Source: Streptomyces coffeae (lineage in GTDB: Bacteria; Actinomycetota; Actinomycetes; Streptomycetales; Streptomycetaceae). From it: a DNA stretch of 64,000 bases. Of this stretch, positions 1 to 9,816 are shown piece after piece. Location: NCBI RefSeq assembly GCF_016741875.1, contig NZ_JAERRF010000020.1, positions 105,723 through 169,722 on the forward strand, written 5' to 3'. The position numbers and the translations under genes were made by a program. The notes under the pieces were generated by a model. It did no database searches. It had not been told where the DNA came from and was given only the letters and a program-made list of their open reading frames with translations. Within the stretch, counting starts at the first letter, position 1. Every line of letters begins with the position of its first letter.

Positions 1-604
1 ACGCCACCGGCGTCCGGGTGCGGTGCCTCGGGGAGCGGCCGTGCCGTCGGCCGGTGAAGCACCTGCCGCGGAGCCGGCGGTCGCGGCCCCGTCGCCGACC
101 GCTCCCCCGGTGCCGGTTCCGGGCGGGTACGAGCCATCGGGCCAGGTGTCCTCGGCTCCGGCACCCGCGGCCCCGGCCCGCTACAGCACCGCGCCGCCCA
201 CGCCTTCGGCCCGAACCGCCGCCCCCGCCCGCTCCGAGGTCCGCGAACTCCTCATCGAGAAGCTCGCCCAGGTCCTGCGGGTTCCTCCGTACCGCCTCCG
301 CACCGGCGCCTCGTTCGCCGACCTGGGCGTGGACTCCATCACCGGCATGTCCTTCGCGACCGGGCTCGGTGAGGCGCTCGGCATCTCCCTGAACGCCACC
401 CTCCTCTACGAGTTCCCGACGATCGACAGCCTGGCCGACCACCTCGCGGGCCTCGTCGCCCCCGAACCGGCGCCGACGGACCCCGCGCCCGCGCCGGGCG
501 ACCTCCTGGCCGACCTCGAAGCCCGGTTCCACGCCGGCGAACTCTCCGCCCACGACGTCCTTGACCTCCTGGACGCCGGCTCGACCCACGGAGCACAGCG
601 ATGA
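1..604 (+). CDS. trans-AT PKS, C-terminal end with ACP (5' end outside window)
   Basis: The frame is open to the left edge (codon phase from base 2) and stops at TGA 602-604, so only the C-terminal ~200 residues of a larger PKS are seen. A Pro/Ala-rich linker is followed by an acyl carrier protein domain with the motif LGVDSITGM; the Ser codon at 335-337 is the phosphopantetheine site. After the ACP there is another linker and a charged, probably helical tail (LLADLEARFHAGELS), which looks like a docking segment handing the chain to the next protein. The stop overlaps the next start as ATGA (601-604), so the two genes should be translationally coupled. It is the donor ACP for the KS at the start of the following protein. 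What lies upstream cannot be judged from this window. Confidence 0.9.
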   Translation, partial: RHRRPGAVPRGAAVPSAGEAPAAEPAVAAPSPTAPPVPVPGGYEPSGQVSSAPAPAAPARYSTAPPTPSARTAAPARSEVRELLIEKLAQVLRVPPYRLRTGASFADLGVDSITGMSFATGLGEALGISLNATLLYEFPTIDSLADHLAGLVAPEPAPTDPAPAPGDLLADLEARFHAGELSAHDVLDLLDAGSTHGAQR

Positions 605-3600
605 CCGACACCGACTTCCGGTCTCTCCTGGACCAGTACGTGCACGGGAGCCTCGACCGCGAGGCCGTCCGGCACCGACTGGAGGCGGCCCGGCCCGCGC
701 GGGCCGACGCCGTCCCGGTCCGGCCCGCGACCGCGGCTCCCCTGCCCGACCGGTCCGCCACGCTGGACATCGCCGTGATCGGCATGGCCGGGCAGTTCCC
801 GGGTGCCGCCGACGTGGCGGAGCTGTGGCGCAACCTGACGGCGAGCCGGGTCGCCGTGGGCGAGCTGCCCGACCGCTACCTGGCCCCGGACGGCCGGGGC
901 TACCGCTGGGGCGGCGCCCTACCGGATCGCGACGCCTTCGACGCCGGGTTCTTCGGCATCACCGCCATCGAGGCCGACTCCATGAACCCGCACCAGCGGC
1001 TGCTGCTCCAGGAGAGCTGGCACGCCCTGGAGGACGCCGGTTACGACCCGACGGCACTGCGCGGCTCGCCCACGGGCGTGTTCGTCGGCGCCGAGCCGGC
1101 CCAGTACCTGCACGAGACGCTCAGCGGTGCCTCCGACGCCATCGTCGCCTCCCGACTCTCCTACCACCTCGATCTGCGGGGCCCGGCCCTCGCGGTCGAC
1201 ACCGCCTGCGCCTCCGGCCTTGTCGCCGTCGACCTCGCCTGCCGCAGCCTGCGCGACGGGGAGACGTCGCTCGCCCTGGCCGGCGGCGTCCACGCGAGCC
1301 TGGACCACCGCTCGCTGAAGGTCATGGAGGAAGCCGGCATGCTCTCGGCGTCCGGCCGGTGCCGCACCTTCGACGCCGCCGCGGACGGCACCGTCATCTC
1401 CGAGGCCGTCGCCGTGCTGGTCCTCAAACGCCTCGCCGACGCCGACCGCGACGGCGACCACATCTACGGTGTGATCCGTGCCAGCGGCACCAACCAGGAC
1501 GGCGCGAGCAACGGCATCACGGCCCCCAACGGCGCGGCTCAGGAACAGCTCATCACCGACGTCTACCGCCGCTACGGTATCGACCCGGAGCGCATCACCT
1601 ACGTCGAGGCGCACGGCACCGCCACTCCCCTCGGCGACCCGGTCGAGGCAGGCGCCTTGGTGCGCGCCTTCTGCCGGTTCACCACCCGCCGCGCCTACTG
1701 CGCCGTGGGCAGCGCCAAGGCCCACCTCGGCCACGCCGCCGCGGCCTCCGGCCCGGTCGGGCTGATCAAGGTCCTGCTGTCCCTGCGCCACGGCCGACTC
1801 GTCGGACTGCCCGGATTCGACCGCCTCAACCCGCTCATCGCCCTGGGCGACTCGCCCTTCGTACTGGACGACGCCCGTCCCTGGCCGGCCGAGCCCGGCC
1901 GCCCCCGCATGGCCGCCGTCAGCTCCTTCGGCCACAGCGGCACCAACGCTCACCTGGTGATCGAGGAACACGTCCCCGCGCCCGCCCCGGACGCCGCCGT
2001 GCCCGACCGCCACTTGGTCCCGCTGTCGGCCCGCACCCCGGACCGCCTACGCGCGTACGCCGCCCGGCTCGCCGCTTTCCTGGAGGACGCGGCGACCGAA
2101 GCGCCGGCCTCAGCTCCTGCCCCGGTTTCCGCCGCCGGGAACGGTATGTCCCCGGACCGCCTGCGCCAGCTGCTGGCCGACGTCCTGGAGGTGGAGCCCG
2201 GTCAGATCGCCGAGGACGAGCCCTTCTCCGCCCTCGGCGTGGACCCCGGGCATCTGGCCCGCCTCGAAGCGCTGCTGGAGGCGGAGCCCGGCACCGTCCA
2301 TCGGGCCCGCTCCCTCACCGAGTTGGCCCGGCTGCTCGCTCCCGGCGCGCCGGAGCCGGACGCCGCCGTACCGGACAGGCCGGACCTCGCGACCGTGGCC
2401 CACACCCTGCGCCACGGCCGTGAGGCGATGGATACGCGGGCCGCGTTCGTCGTACGGGATCTCGACGAACTGATCGCCGGGCTGAAGGCGGTGGCGGCGG
2501 GCGAGACCGGCATCCCCGGCTGCTACCAGGGCGAGGCGTCCGAGTCCGGGGCGCTCGTCGGCCTGCTCGCGGGCGACGAGGACCTGGCCCAGACGGTCGG
2601 CCGGTGGCTGGCGCACGGGAAGCTCGACAAGGCCGCCGAACTGTGGGCGCACGGCGTGCCCCTGGACGGGAGCACCCTGCACCCGACCGGCGGCGCACCC
2701 CGGAAGGTCCCCCTTCCCGGCTACCCGTTCGCCCGGGAGTACCACGGCAAGGACCGCCTGACCCGGGCCGCAGCAGCGGCCGGGCCCCGCACGACCGCAC
2801 CGGCCCCGGCCACCACGGCCGCGCCCGCCCCTGTCCCGGACGTGGCCGCCTCGGCGGTGTCCGCCGCGGCGTCTGTCGCCACGTCCCCTTCGGCCGAGGC
2901 GCCCCTGCCTTCCCCGTCCCCGCAGCCGACGCCCGAACCGCCCCTCCCCGCCCCTGTGGTGACACCGGAGCACCTGGAGCAGGCCATGCGCCTGTGGATC
3001 AGCGAGCTCATCTCGGACACCATCGGCGTCCCCGCGGCGGACATCGCCCCGGACGAACCGCTGGACACGTACGGCGTCGACTCGCTGGCCCGCACCCGGA
3101 TGAACCACCAGCTGGCCCTGCTCATCCCCGACGCCTCCCGCACGCTGCTGTTCGAGTTCGCGACAGTGGCCGAACTGGCGGCCCATCTGGCCACGGAATT
3201 CCCGGCGGAGTCACGGCAGCTGACCGACACGCCTCCCCTCGCCCAGCCCCAACCCCCGCCCCCTGCCCCGGTGCCGCAGGCACCCCCCGCCCCCGTGGCG
3301 GCCGAGGAGCCGTCCGCCTCCGCTGCCGAGGTTTCCGCCGAGGACGCCGCCGACGTCCTGGACGGCGTCGCCGTCATCGGCGTCAGCGCCCGTTTCCCCG
3401 GCGCCGAGGACCTGGACGGCTTCTGGGCGAACCTGGTCGCCGGCCACACGGCCGCCGCCGAGATCCCGCCCAGCCGCTGGGACTGGCGCGAGTACTACGA
3501 CCCGGCCCCCACAGGCCCCGACCGCTTCCGCAAGAGCCACTCCAAGTGGGGCGCGTTCCTGGACCGGATCGAGGAGTTCGACCCCCTGTTCTTCGGCGTG

Positions 3601-6003
3601 CCACCGCAGGAAGCCCGCAACATCGACCCGCAGGAGCGGCTCTTCCTCCAGGAGTGCTGGAAGGCGATGGAGGACGCGGGCTGCTCTCCGACGACCCTGC
3701 CGGACCGGGTCCGGCGCCGCACCGGGGTGTTCGCCGGCGGCTCCAAGCACGGCTTCGAGCGGCACGGCGACGAGGCGGGGCTGGAGCTGCCCCGGACGTC
3801 CTTCGGCGCGCTGGTCAACCGTGTCTCGTACCAGTTGGACCTGGGCGGGCCCAGCCAGCCGGTGGACACCGCCTGCTCATCCGCCCTGGTCGCGATCCAC
3901 GATGCCTGCGCGAGCATCCGGCGCGGCGAGTGCGACCTGGCCCTCGCAGGCGGCGTCAACCTCTACCTCCACCACTCCACGTACTCCGAACTCGCCGTCG
4001 CCCAGATGCTGTCGGACCGCCCGGACTGCGCCGCCTTCGGCAGCGAGGCCAACGGCATCCTGCCCGGCGAGGGCGTCGGCGCGGCGGTGCTCAAGTCATA
4101 CCGCCAGGCGGTGCGCGACGGCGACCACGTGTACGCCGTCATCCGCGGCACCGCGGTCAACCACAGCGGACGCGGGAGCAGCTTCACCGCCCCCAGCCCG
4201 CAGCGGCAGGCGGAGGTCATCCGGGCCGCGCTCGACCAGGCCGACATCGACCCGCGCACGATCGGCTATGTGGAGACCGCGGTGAACGGGTCGGTGATCG
4301 GCGACGCCGTCGAGATGACCGGCCTGACCCAGGTCTTCGGCGGGCGCACCGGCGCGTCGGGCCGCTATCTGCTCGGCACGGTGAAGCCGAACGTCGGCCA
4401 CGGCGAGGCGTCATCGGGCATGTCCCAGCTGATCAAGGTGCTGTTCGCGCTCAAACACCGGGTGCTGCCGACCACCCTTCTGCCCCGCGACCTCAACCCA
4501 GCCATCGACTTCGCCCGGCTGCCCTTCGAGGTGCCGCGCGCGGCCGTCGAGTGGACGCCGGTCGTCGTGGACGGCGTGCCCGCCCCGCTGCGCGCCGGAA
4601 TCAACGGCGTGGGCGCCGGCGGGGTCAACGCCCACCTGGTCCTGGAGGAACCGCCCGCACCCGCCCCGCTCGGGACGGCCGTCTCGCGCACACCGGCTGT
4701 GTTCCCGCTGTCGGTCCGCACCCCGGACCGGCTCGCCGCCTACGTCGACCGCTGGCTGGACTTCCTCGACACCCACCCGGACCTGGACCTCGCCGCCGTC
4801 GCCCACACCCTGCGGACCGGCCGCGAGGCGATGCGCCACCGGCTCGCCGTGGTCGCCTCCGACCTGGCCGAGCTGCGCCGCTCCCTGCGCCGCTGGGCCG
4901 ACGGCGACACGGGCGTGGACGGGGTGTACACCGGTGACGCGAAGTCCCCGGCCCCCGCACCGCCCGGTACCGACCCGGCCGCCCTGGCCCGGGCCTGGGT
5001 TTCCGGTGCGGCCGTCGACTGGCCCGCCCACCCTGCCGGGCGAGCCCCGGTCCACGTGCCCGGGCTGCCCACCTATCCCTTCGAGCCGCGCCGCTGCTGG
5101 GCCGACGCCCCGGCGCCCGCGGCCCCGGCCGGGCCACCGACCGGTCCCGCACGGGTCGACGTACCCGAGCCCCCCGCGCGCCTGTTCTCCTCCTTCGCGC
5201 CCTTCCCCGAGCGCGTCCCCGGCTTCTCCGCCAGCCGGGTGCTCCTCGGCCTGAGCCGTGACCCGAAGGAGGAGGACCTCGTCCTGGAACGGCAGCGCGA
5301 GCTGCGGGCCGCGCTCCTGCGCGACGTGCCGCTGGACCGGATGGGCGCCGCGCTGGTCCTGGGCTGCGGGCGCGGCGACGACGTCGTCGACCTGGCCGCC
5401 CGCCATCCGCGCCTGCTGGTGCACGGTGTCACCGCCGACAAGGCCCGCGCCGAGGCCGCCTCCCTGCGCATCGAGGAGCGCGGTCTGGCCGGGCACGCCG
5501 CCGTCTTCCACGCCCCCGGCCCGCACAACCCGCTCCCGGCGACCTACGACCTGGCTCTCGGCATCGAGGCCGTGTGCCGCGTCGAGGACAAGGACGCGCT
5601 GCTGGCCGGGCTGGACGCGGCCCTGGTCGACGGCGCCCCCGTGCTGCTCGCCGACTACGTGGCCCGGCTGCGCGGCGACATCGTCGACCGCGACCTCGGC
5701 TTCCACGTGCCGTCCGCCCGGCGGTGGGCGAGCACCCTGGCCCGCCACCGCCTGGCCGTCGAGGAGATCGTGGACCTGTCTCCGCAGATCGCCCGCTTCC
5801 TGGATGACCCCGAGGTGGAACGCAACACCGTCGGACTGCCCGCCGCCGTCCGGGCCGCCTGGCGCAGCTTCTCCCACCAGGCGGTCTCGCTGGAGCACGG
5901 CTGGCTCGCCTACTGCCTGTTCCGGTTGCGCAAGGACGCCCGCAGCGCCGAGGCGGAGCTCCTGGACCTGAACGCGCGACGCATCACAGAACCCGTCCGG
6001 TAA
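601..6003 (+). CDS. trans-AT polyketide synthase: KS - ACP-like - ACP - KS(His-less) - CMT
   Basis: Modular type I PKS of 1800 residues without any AT domain. N-terminal docking-like helix (1-35). KS1 (~55-480) has VDTACASG with Cys203 and keeps EAHGTAT and HLGHA. Residues ~505-580 form an ACP-like fold whose GVDS motif reads GVDPGHL (Pro549 where Ser should be), so it cannot carry a chain. A post-KS flanking subdomain follows, ending LPGYPF. A true ACP (~790-865) has YGVDSLA. KS2 (~925-1350) has DTACSSA with Cys1092, but the HGTGT motif is replaced by ETAVNGSVIGD, so the first catalytic His is Ala1227; NVGHGEA is kept. Loss of that His is a known mark of non-elongating KS domains in trans-AT systems. 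The C-terminus is a C-methyltransferase (~1530-1790, SAM motif VLGCGRGDD). The module lacks its own ACP; that domain starts the next protein. No KR or DH is seen. Confidence 0.93.
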   Translation: MTDTDFRSLLDQYVHGSLDREAVRHRLEAARPARADAVPVRPATAAPLPDRSATLDIAVIGMAGQFPGAADVAELWRNLTASRVAVGELPDRYLAPDGRGYRWGGALPDRDAFDAGFFGITAIEADSMNPHQRLLLQESWHALEDAGYDPTALRGSPTGVFVGAEPAQYLHETLSGASDAIVASRLSYHLDLRGPALAVDTACASGLVAVDLACRSLRDGETSLALAGGVHASLDHRSLKVMEEAGMLSASGRCRTFDAAADGTVISEAVAVLVLKRLADADRDGDHIYGVIRASGTNQDGASNGITAPNGAAQEQLITDVYRRYGIDPERITYVEAHGTATPLGDPVEAGALVRAFCRFTTRRAYCAVGSAKAHLGHAAAASGPVGLIKVLLSLRHGRLVGLPGFDRLNPLIALGDSPFVLDDARPWPAEPGRPRMAAVSSFGHSGTNAHLVIEEHVPAPAPDAAVPDRHLVPLSARTPDRLRAYAARLAAFLEDAATEAPASAPAPVSAAGNGMSPDRLRQLLADVLEVEPGQIAEDEPFSALGVDPGHLARLEALLEAEPGTVHRARSLTELARLLAPGAPEPDAAVPDRPDLATVAHTLRHGREAMDTRAAFVVRDLDELIAGLKAVAAGETGIPGCYQGEASESGALVGLLAGDEDLAQTVGRWLAHGKLDKAAELWAHGVPLDGSTLHPTGGAPRKVPLPGYPFAREYHGKDRLTRAAAAAGPRTTAPAPATTAAPAPVPDVAASAVSAAASVATSPSAEAPLPSPSPQPTPEPPLPAPVVTPEHLEQAMRLWISELISDTIGVPAADIAPDEPLDTYGVDSLARTRMNHQLALLIPDASRTLLFEFATVAELAAHLATEFPAESRQLTDTPPLAQPQPPPPAPVPQAPPAPVAAEEPSASAAEVSAEDAADVLDGVAVIGVSARFPGAEDLDGFWANLVAGHTAAAEIPPSRWDWREYYDPAPTGPDRFRKSHSKWGAFLDRIEEFDPLFFGVPPQEARNIDPQERLFLQECWKAMEDAGCSPTTLPDRVRRRTGVFAGGSKHGFERHGDEAGLELPRTSFGALVNRVSYQLDLGGPSQPVDTACSSALVAIHDACASIRRGECDLALAGGVNLYLHHSTYSELAVAQMLSDRPDCAAFGSEANGILPGEGVGAAVLKSYRQAVRDGDHVYAVIRGTAVNHSGRGSSFTAPSPQRQAEVIRAALDQADIDPRTIGYVETAVNGSVIGDAVEMTGLTQVFGGRTGASGRYLLGTVKPNVGHGEASSGMSQLIKVLFALKHRVLPTTLLPRDLNPAIDFARLPFEVPRAAVEWTPVVVDGVPAPLRAGINGVGAGGVNAHLVLEEPPAPAPLGTAVSRTPAVFPLSVRTPDRLAAYVDRWLDFLDTHPDLDLAAVAHTLRTGREAMRHRLAVVASDLAELRRSLRRWADGDTGVDGVYTGDAKSPAPAPPGTDPAALARAWVSGAAVDWPAHPAGRAPVHVPGLPTYPFEPRRCWADAPAPAAPAGPPTGPARVDVPEPPARLFSSFAPFPERVPGFSASRVLLGLSRDPKEEDLVLERQRELRAALLRDVPLDRMGAALVLGCGRGDDVVDLAARHPRLLVHGVTADKARAEAASLRIEERGLAGHAAVFHAPGPHNPLPATYDLALGIEAVCRVEDKDALLAGLDAALVDGAPVLLADYVARLRGDIVDRDLGFHVPSARRWASTLARHRLAVEEIVDLSPQIARFLDDPEVERNTVGLPAAVRAAWRSFSHQAVSLEHGWLAYCLFRLRKDARSAEAELLDLNARRITEPVR

Positions 6004-6047
6004 CCGCAGCGTCCGGGACGCCATCGGATAAGGAGAGAGAACATCAC

Positions 6048-9000
6048 ATGTCCGTAGTGAAGGACTCCCTGGAGGAGATCGTCATCCGGGTGCTCGGCCC
6101 CTCCCGGGAGGAGCTCGCCGGAGCCACCCTCCAGGACCTCGGGCTGAACTCGGTCAACGCGGTACTGCTCGTCGAGGAGATCAACAGCAGGTTCGACCAC
6201 GACTTCCCCACCAGTCTGGTCTTCGAGTTCGGCGACATCGGCGCGCTCGCCGCACACATCGAAGCGCGCCTCACGTCCGCCGCGCCAACCACCCGCACCG
6301 CGCCCGCCGCCTCCACCGCAACCGCCGCTCCCGCGCGGACGGCGCCTGCGGTGTCGTACGCCCCCCTCCAGGACGACGTGGCCATCGTCGGCATGTCCTG
6401 CCGGGCGGCCGGGGCGAACGGGCCGGAGGAGCTGTGGGATGTCGTCCGGAACGGCCAGGACTGCCTGGCGGAGATGACAGACCCCGGCTGGATCGGGCTG
6501 TTCCGCGAGCACTTCCCCGGCGCGGCGCTGCCGCGCTACGGTGCCATGGCCGACACCGACGCGTTCGACGCGGCCTTCTTCCGCATCTCCCCGCGCGAGG
6601 CGGCCGGCATGGACCCGGCCCAGCGGCTGCTGCTGGAAGAGAGCTACCGGGCCTTGGAGGACGCCGCTCTGGACCCGGGCGCGCTGCGCGGACGCCAGGT
6701 GGCGGTAGTCATCGGTTCCACCGGGCTGCCGCCGCAGGCCGACTACTCGGCGCACGCCACCATGGGCGCCGACAGCAGCATCATGGCCGCCCGCCTCGCC
6801 TACCACTTGGACACCAGCGGCCCCGCCCTCGCGCTGGACACCGCCTGCTCGTCCTCCCTGGTCGCGCTCGACATAGCCCGCCGGATGCTTCAGTCCGGAG
6901 AGGCCGAACTGGCCCTCGCCGGCGGCGTCCAGGTCTTCAGCCACCCCGGCTTCTTCGTCGCGATGGAGAGTCTGGGAACCACCTCGCCGACCCGCCGGTG
7001 CAGCCCCTTCGACCAGGCGGCCGACGGCATGCTGCTCGGCGAGGGCGTCGGCGTCCTCGTCCTCAAGCGGCTGGCCGACGCCGTCCGCGACCGCGACCGC
7101 ATCCTCGGGGTCATCCGGGGCAGCGGCACCAACCAGGACGGCCGCACTGCCGGTATCACCGCGCCCAGCTACCTCGCCCAGAGCCGCCTGATGCAGGACG
7201 TGTACCGCAGGAACGGCATCGAGCCGACGGACATCCAGTACGTGGAGGCCCACGGCACCGGCACCAAGCTGGGCGACCCGGTGGAGATCCACGGCCTCAC
7301 CGACGCGTTCACCGCCTTCACCGACCGCACGGCGTTCTGCGCGATCGGCTCCGTCAAGGCCAACATCGGCCACACCACCGGCGCAGCCGGCGTCCTCGGC
7401 GTCATCAAGGTGCTGCTCGCCCTGAGGCACCGCACGCTGCCGCCGGCCGCCAACTTCCGCCAGGCCAACCAGCACATCAACTTCGCGGGCAGCGCGGTCC
7501 GCGTCACCACCGAGCCCGCCCCCTGGCCGCGCAACGCCTCCGGGTCCCGGCTCGCCGCCGTCAGTGCCTTCGGCTACAGCGGCACCAACGCCCACCTGGT
7601 CATCGAGGAGTACGCCGAGCCCGAGCCACCGGCCGTCCCGGCCCCGCCTCGCCGCCCGCAGCTGATCCCGCTCTCCGCCCGCGACGAGACCCAGCTGCAC
7701 GCCACGGCGACGGCCCTGGTGGCCGAGCTGCGCAGCCGGGGCCTCACCGACCGGGACCTCACCGACGTCGCCTGGACCCTGCAGATCGGCCGCGAGGCCA
7801 TGGAGGAGCGCCTCGCCGTGATCGCCGGGTCGATGGCGGAGTGCATCGAGCGGCTCGCCGCCTTCGCCGACGGCGGCGAGACCGGCGTACCCGGACTGTT
7901 CCGGGGACGGGTGCCGGACCCGGAGCGGACCGGTGTGCCCGCCGAGGATGGCTACGGCGTCGGCGTCGATGAGCTGGCGGCCGGCTGGTGCGAGGGGCGG
8001 CCGGTGGACTGGGCCCGCCTGCACACCGGAACCCGGCCGCGCCGACTGCGGCTGCCCGGGCACTCCTTCGAGCGGACGCGGTTCCCGCGCCGCACCGACT
8101 TCACGGGCTGGGGCGCGGCCGCCTCCGCCGCGGTGTCAACGGCCGCCGTCGCACCGCAGACCTCCCCCTCCGCAGCCCAGCCCGCCGCCGCGCCCGCCGT
8201 GCCGTCGGTGCTTGCGGAGCTGGACACCGCCACCGCCGCCTTCCTGCGGGCCAACCCCGACTCCACCAGCCTGACCGCCGCCGGCCGGGTGCAGGAGACA
8301 GCCGGCCGGATGCAGGAGCTGTGCCGCCACATGCTGCTGGCGACCTTCCAGCGCATGGGTGTGTTCACCGCGCCCTGCCAGCGGTACCGGGAAGGAGAAC
8401 TGGCCTCCCGCCTGGAGGTCGTGTCCGAGCACGCGATCCTCTTCGGCGCGCTGCTCGGCATCCTCACCGACGCGGGCTTCCTGCGGGTGGACGGCGAGGA
8501 GCTGGTGACGACCGACGTCATCGAGGCGGCCGCCGTCCACACCGACGAGGCCGCCCTGGAGCGGCGGCGCGAGGAGCTGGCAGCCGCCCACCCGGAGGGC
8601 AAGGGCTTCCTGAACCTCGTCGCCACCTGCCTGGACGCCTACCCGGACGTGCTGGCCGGGCGGCGCAAGGCCCAGGAGGTGCTCTTCGCCGGGGGCTCCT
8701 TCGACGCGGTCGGGGACGTCTACCACAGCGACCAGGACACCAACTCCCTGATCGCCACGCTGGTCGCGGAGTACGTCCGGGTCCGTCTGGAGCGCGACCC
8801 GCAGGCCACGGTATCGATCCTGGAAGTGGGTGCCGGCACCGGCAGCACCAGCGCCCGCGTCCTGCCCGCGCTGGACCCGTACGCCTCCCGTGTCCGCTAC
8901 GTCTACACCGATATCTCCCGCAGCTTCACCCAGTTCGGCTCCCGCCAGTACGGCACGACGTACCCGTTCACCGAGTTCGCACCGCTGGATGTGGAACGGC

Positions 9001-9794
9001 CGCCCGCCGAACAGGACTTCACGCCGGAGACGTTCGACCTGGTCCTCGCCAACAACGTGCTGCACGCCACCAGCCGTATCGACCGCTCCCTCACCCACAT
9101 CAGGCAGGCGCTGCGGCCGGGCGGCCTGTTCGTCCTCATGGAGGCCACGCTCGCGCAGGACGCCTACACGCTCACCTTCGGCCTGACGTCGGGGTGGTGG
9201 ACGTTCGAGGACGACTGCCGGCTGCCGGGCTCGCCGCTGCTGACCGCGCCGATGTGGCGCATCACGCTGGAGCACAACGGCTTCGGCGGCGTGCGCGCGC
9301 TCTCGCTGCTGCCGTTCAGGGAGGACCAGGCGCCGGAGTCGGTGATCCTGGCCGAGAAGACGGCCGGGGCCCCGGCGGACGCCTCCGCGGCGGCCCCGGC
9401 CTGCGCACCGGTCCCGGCCCCTGACAAGGCCGTCGGCGCGGCCTCGGCGCCTGACGACACCCCCGGCGAAACCCCCGCCCCCGAAGCCACCGGAGAAGCC
9501 TCCCCGGAATCCGCCGCCCCCGGCGGCATCGAAGGCATGGTCGCCGCCGCCTGGCAGGACGTCCTGGGCCTGCGCTCCATCGCTCCCGACGACGACTTCC
9601 AGCGCCTGGGCGGCGACTCGATCCTGGCCACCCAGATCATCTCCCGTCTGAAGAACCACTTCCCGGTCGAACTCGATCTGGGCTCCCTCTTCGAGGCGCG
9701 GACGGTGGCCGACATGGCACGGCTGGTCGAGGGCGAACTGGTCGAACGCATCGACGAGCTGCCCGAGGAGACCGTGGTCTCCCTGCTGGCGTGA
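6048..9794 (+). CDS. trans-AT polyketide synthase: ACP - KS - CMT - ACP/PCP-like
   Basis: PKS of 1248 residues, 44 bp downstream of the previous gene, with AAGGAG at 6030-6035 before ATG 6048. It opens with an ACP (LGLNSVNA, Ser35) that completes the split KS2-CMT module of the preceding protein. KS3 (~105-525) has a full catalytic set: DTACSSS with Cys267, EAHGTGTKLGD and NIGHTTGAAG. A post-KS flanking region follows, then a C-methyltransferase (~760-1100; SAM motif ILEVGAGTGS near residue 925, later LVLANNVLHAT). After an Ala/Pro linker comes a carrier domain with LGGDSI (Ser1191), more peptidyl-carrier-like in sequence, as is common where a PKS hands over to an NRPS. No AT, KR or DH is visible, so the expected product is an alpha-methylated beta-keto thioester presented to the NRPS condensation domain encoded next. 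Confidence 0.93.
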   Translation: MSVVKDSLEEIVIRVLGPSREELAGATLQDLGLNSVNAVLLVEEINSRFDHDFPTSLVFEFGDIGALAAHIEARLTSAAPTTRTAPAASTATAAPARTAPAVSYAPLQDDVAIVGMSCRAAGANGPEELWDVVRNGQDCLAEMTDPGWIGLFREHFPGAALPRYGAMADTDAFDAAFFRISPREAAGMDPAQRLLLEESYRALEDAALDPGALRGRQVAVVIGSTGLPPQADYSAHATMGADSSIMAARLAYHLDTSGPALALDTACSSSLVALDIARRMLQSGEAELALAGGVQVFSHPGFFVAMESLGTTSPTRRCSPFDQAADGMLLGEGVGVLVLKRLADAVRDRDRILGVIRGSGTNQDGRTAGITAPSYLAQSRLMQDVYRRNGIEPTDIQYVEAHGTGTKLGDPVEIHGLTDAFTAFTDRTAFCAIGSVKANIGHTTGAAGVLGVIKVLLALRHRTLPPAANFRQANQHINFAGSAVRVTTEPAPWPRNASGSRLAAVSAFGYSGTNAHLVIEEYAEPEPPAVPAPPRRPQLIPLSARDETQLHATATALVAELRSRGLTDRDLTDVAWTLQIGREAMEERLAVIAGSMAECIERLAAFADGGETGVPGLFRGRVPDPERTGVPAEDGYGVGVDELAAGWCEGRPVDWARLHTGTRPRRLRLPGHSFERTRFPRRTDFTGWGAAASAAVSTAAVAPQTSPSAAQPAAAPAVPSVLAELDTATAAFLRANPDSTSLTAAGRVQETAGRMQELCRHMLLATFQRMGVFTAPCQRYREGELASRLEVVSEHAILFGALLGILTDAGFLRVDGEELVTTDVIEAAAVHTDEAALERRREELAAAHPEGKGFLNLVATCLDAYPDVLAGRRKAQEVLFAGGSFDAVGDVYHSDQDTNSLIATLVAEYVRVRLERDPQATVSILEVGAGTGSTSARVLPALDPYASRVRYVYTDISRSFTQFGSRQYGTTYPFTEFAPLDVERPPAEQDFTPETFDLVLANNVLHATSRIDRSLTHIRQALRPGGLFVLMEATLAQDAYTLTFGLTSGWWTFEDDCRLPGSPLLTAPMWRITLEHNGFGGVRALSLLPFREDQAPESVILAEKTAGAPADASAAAPACAPVPAPDKAVGAASAPDDTPGETPAPEATGEASPESAAPGGIEGMVAAAWQDVLGLRSIAPDDDFQRLGGDSILATQIISRLKNHFPVELDLGSLFEARTVADMARLVEGELVERIDELPEETVVSLLA

Positions 9795-9816
9795 CGGATT
9801 GACAAGGAGAACCACG

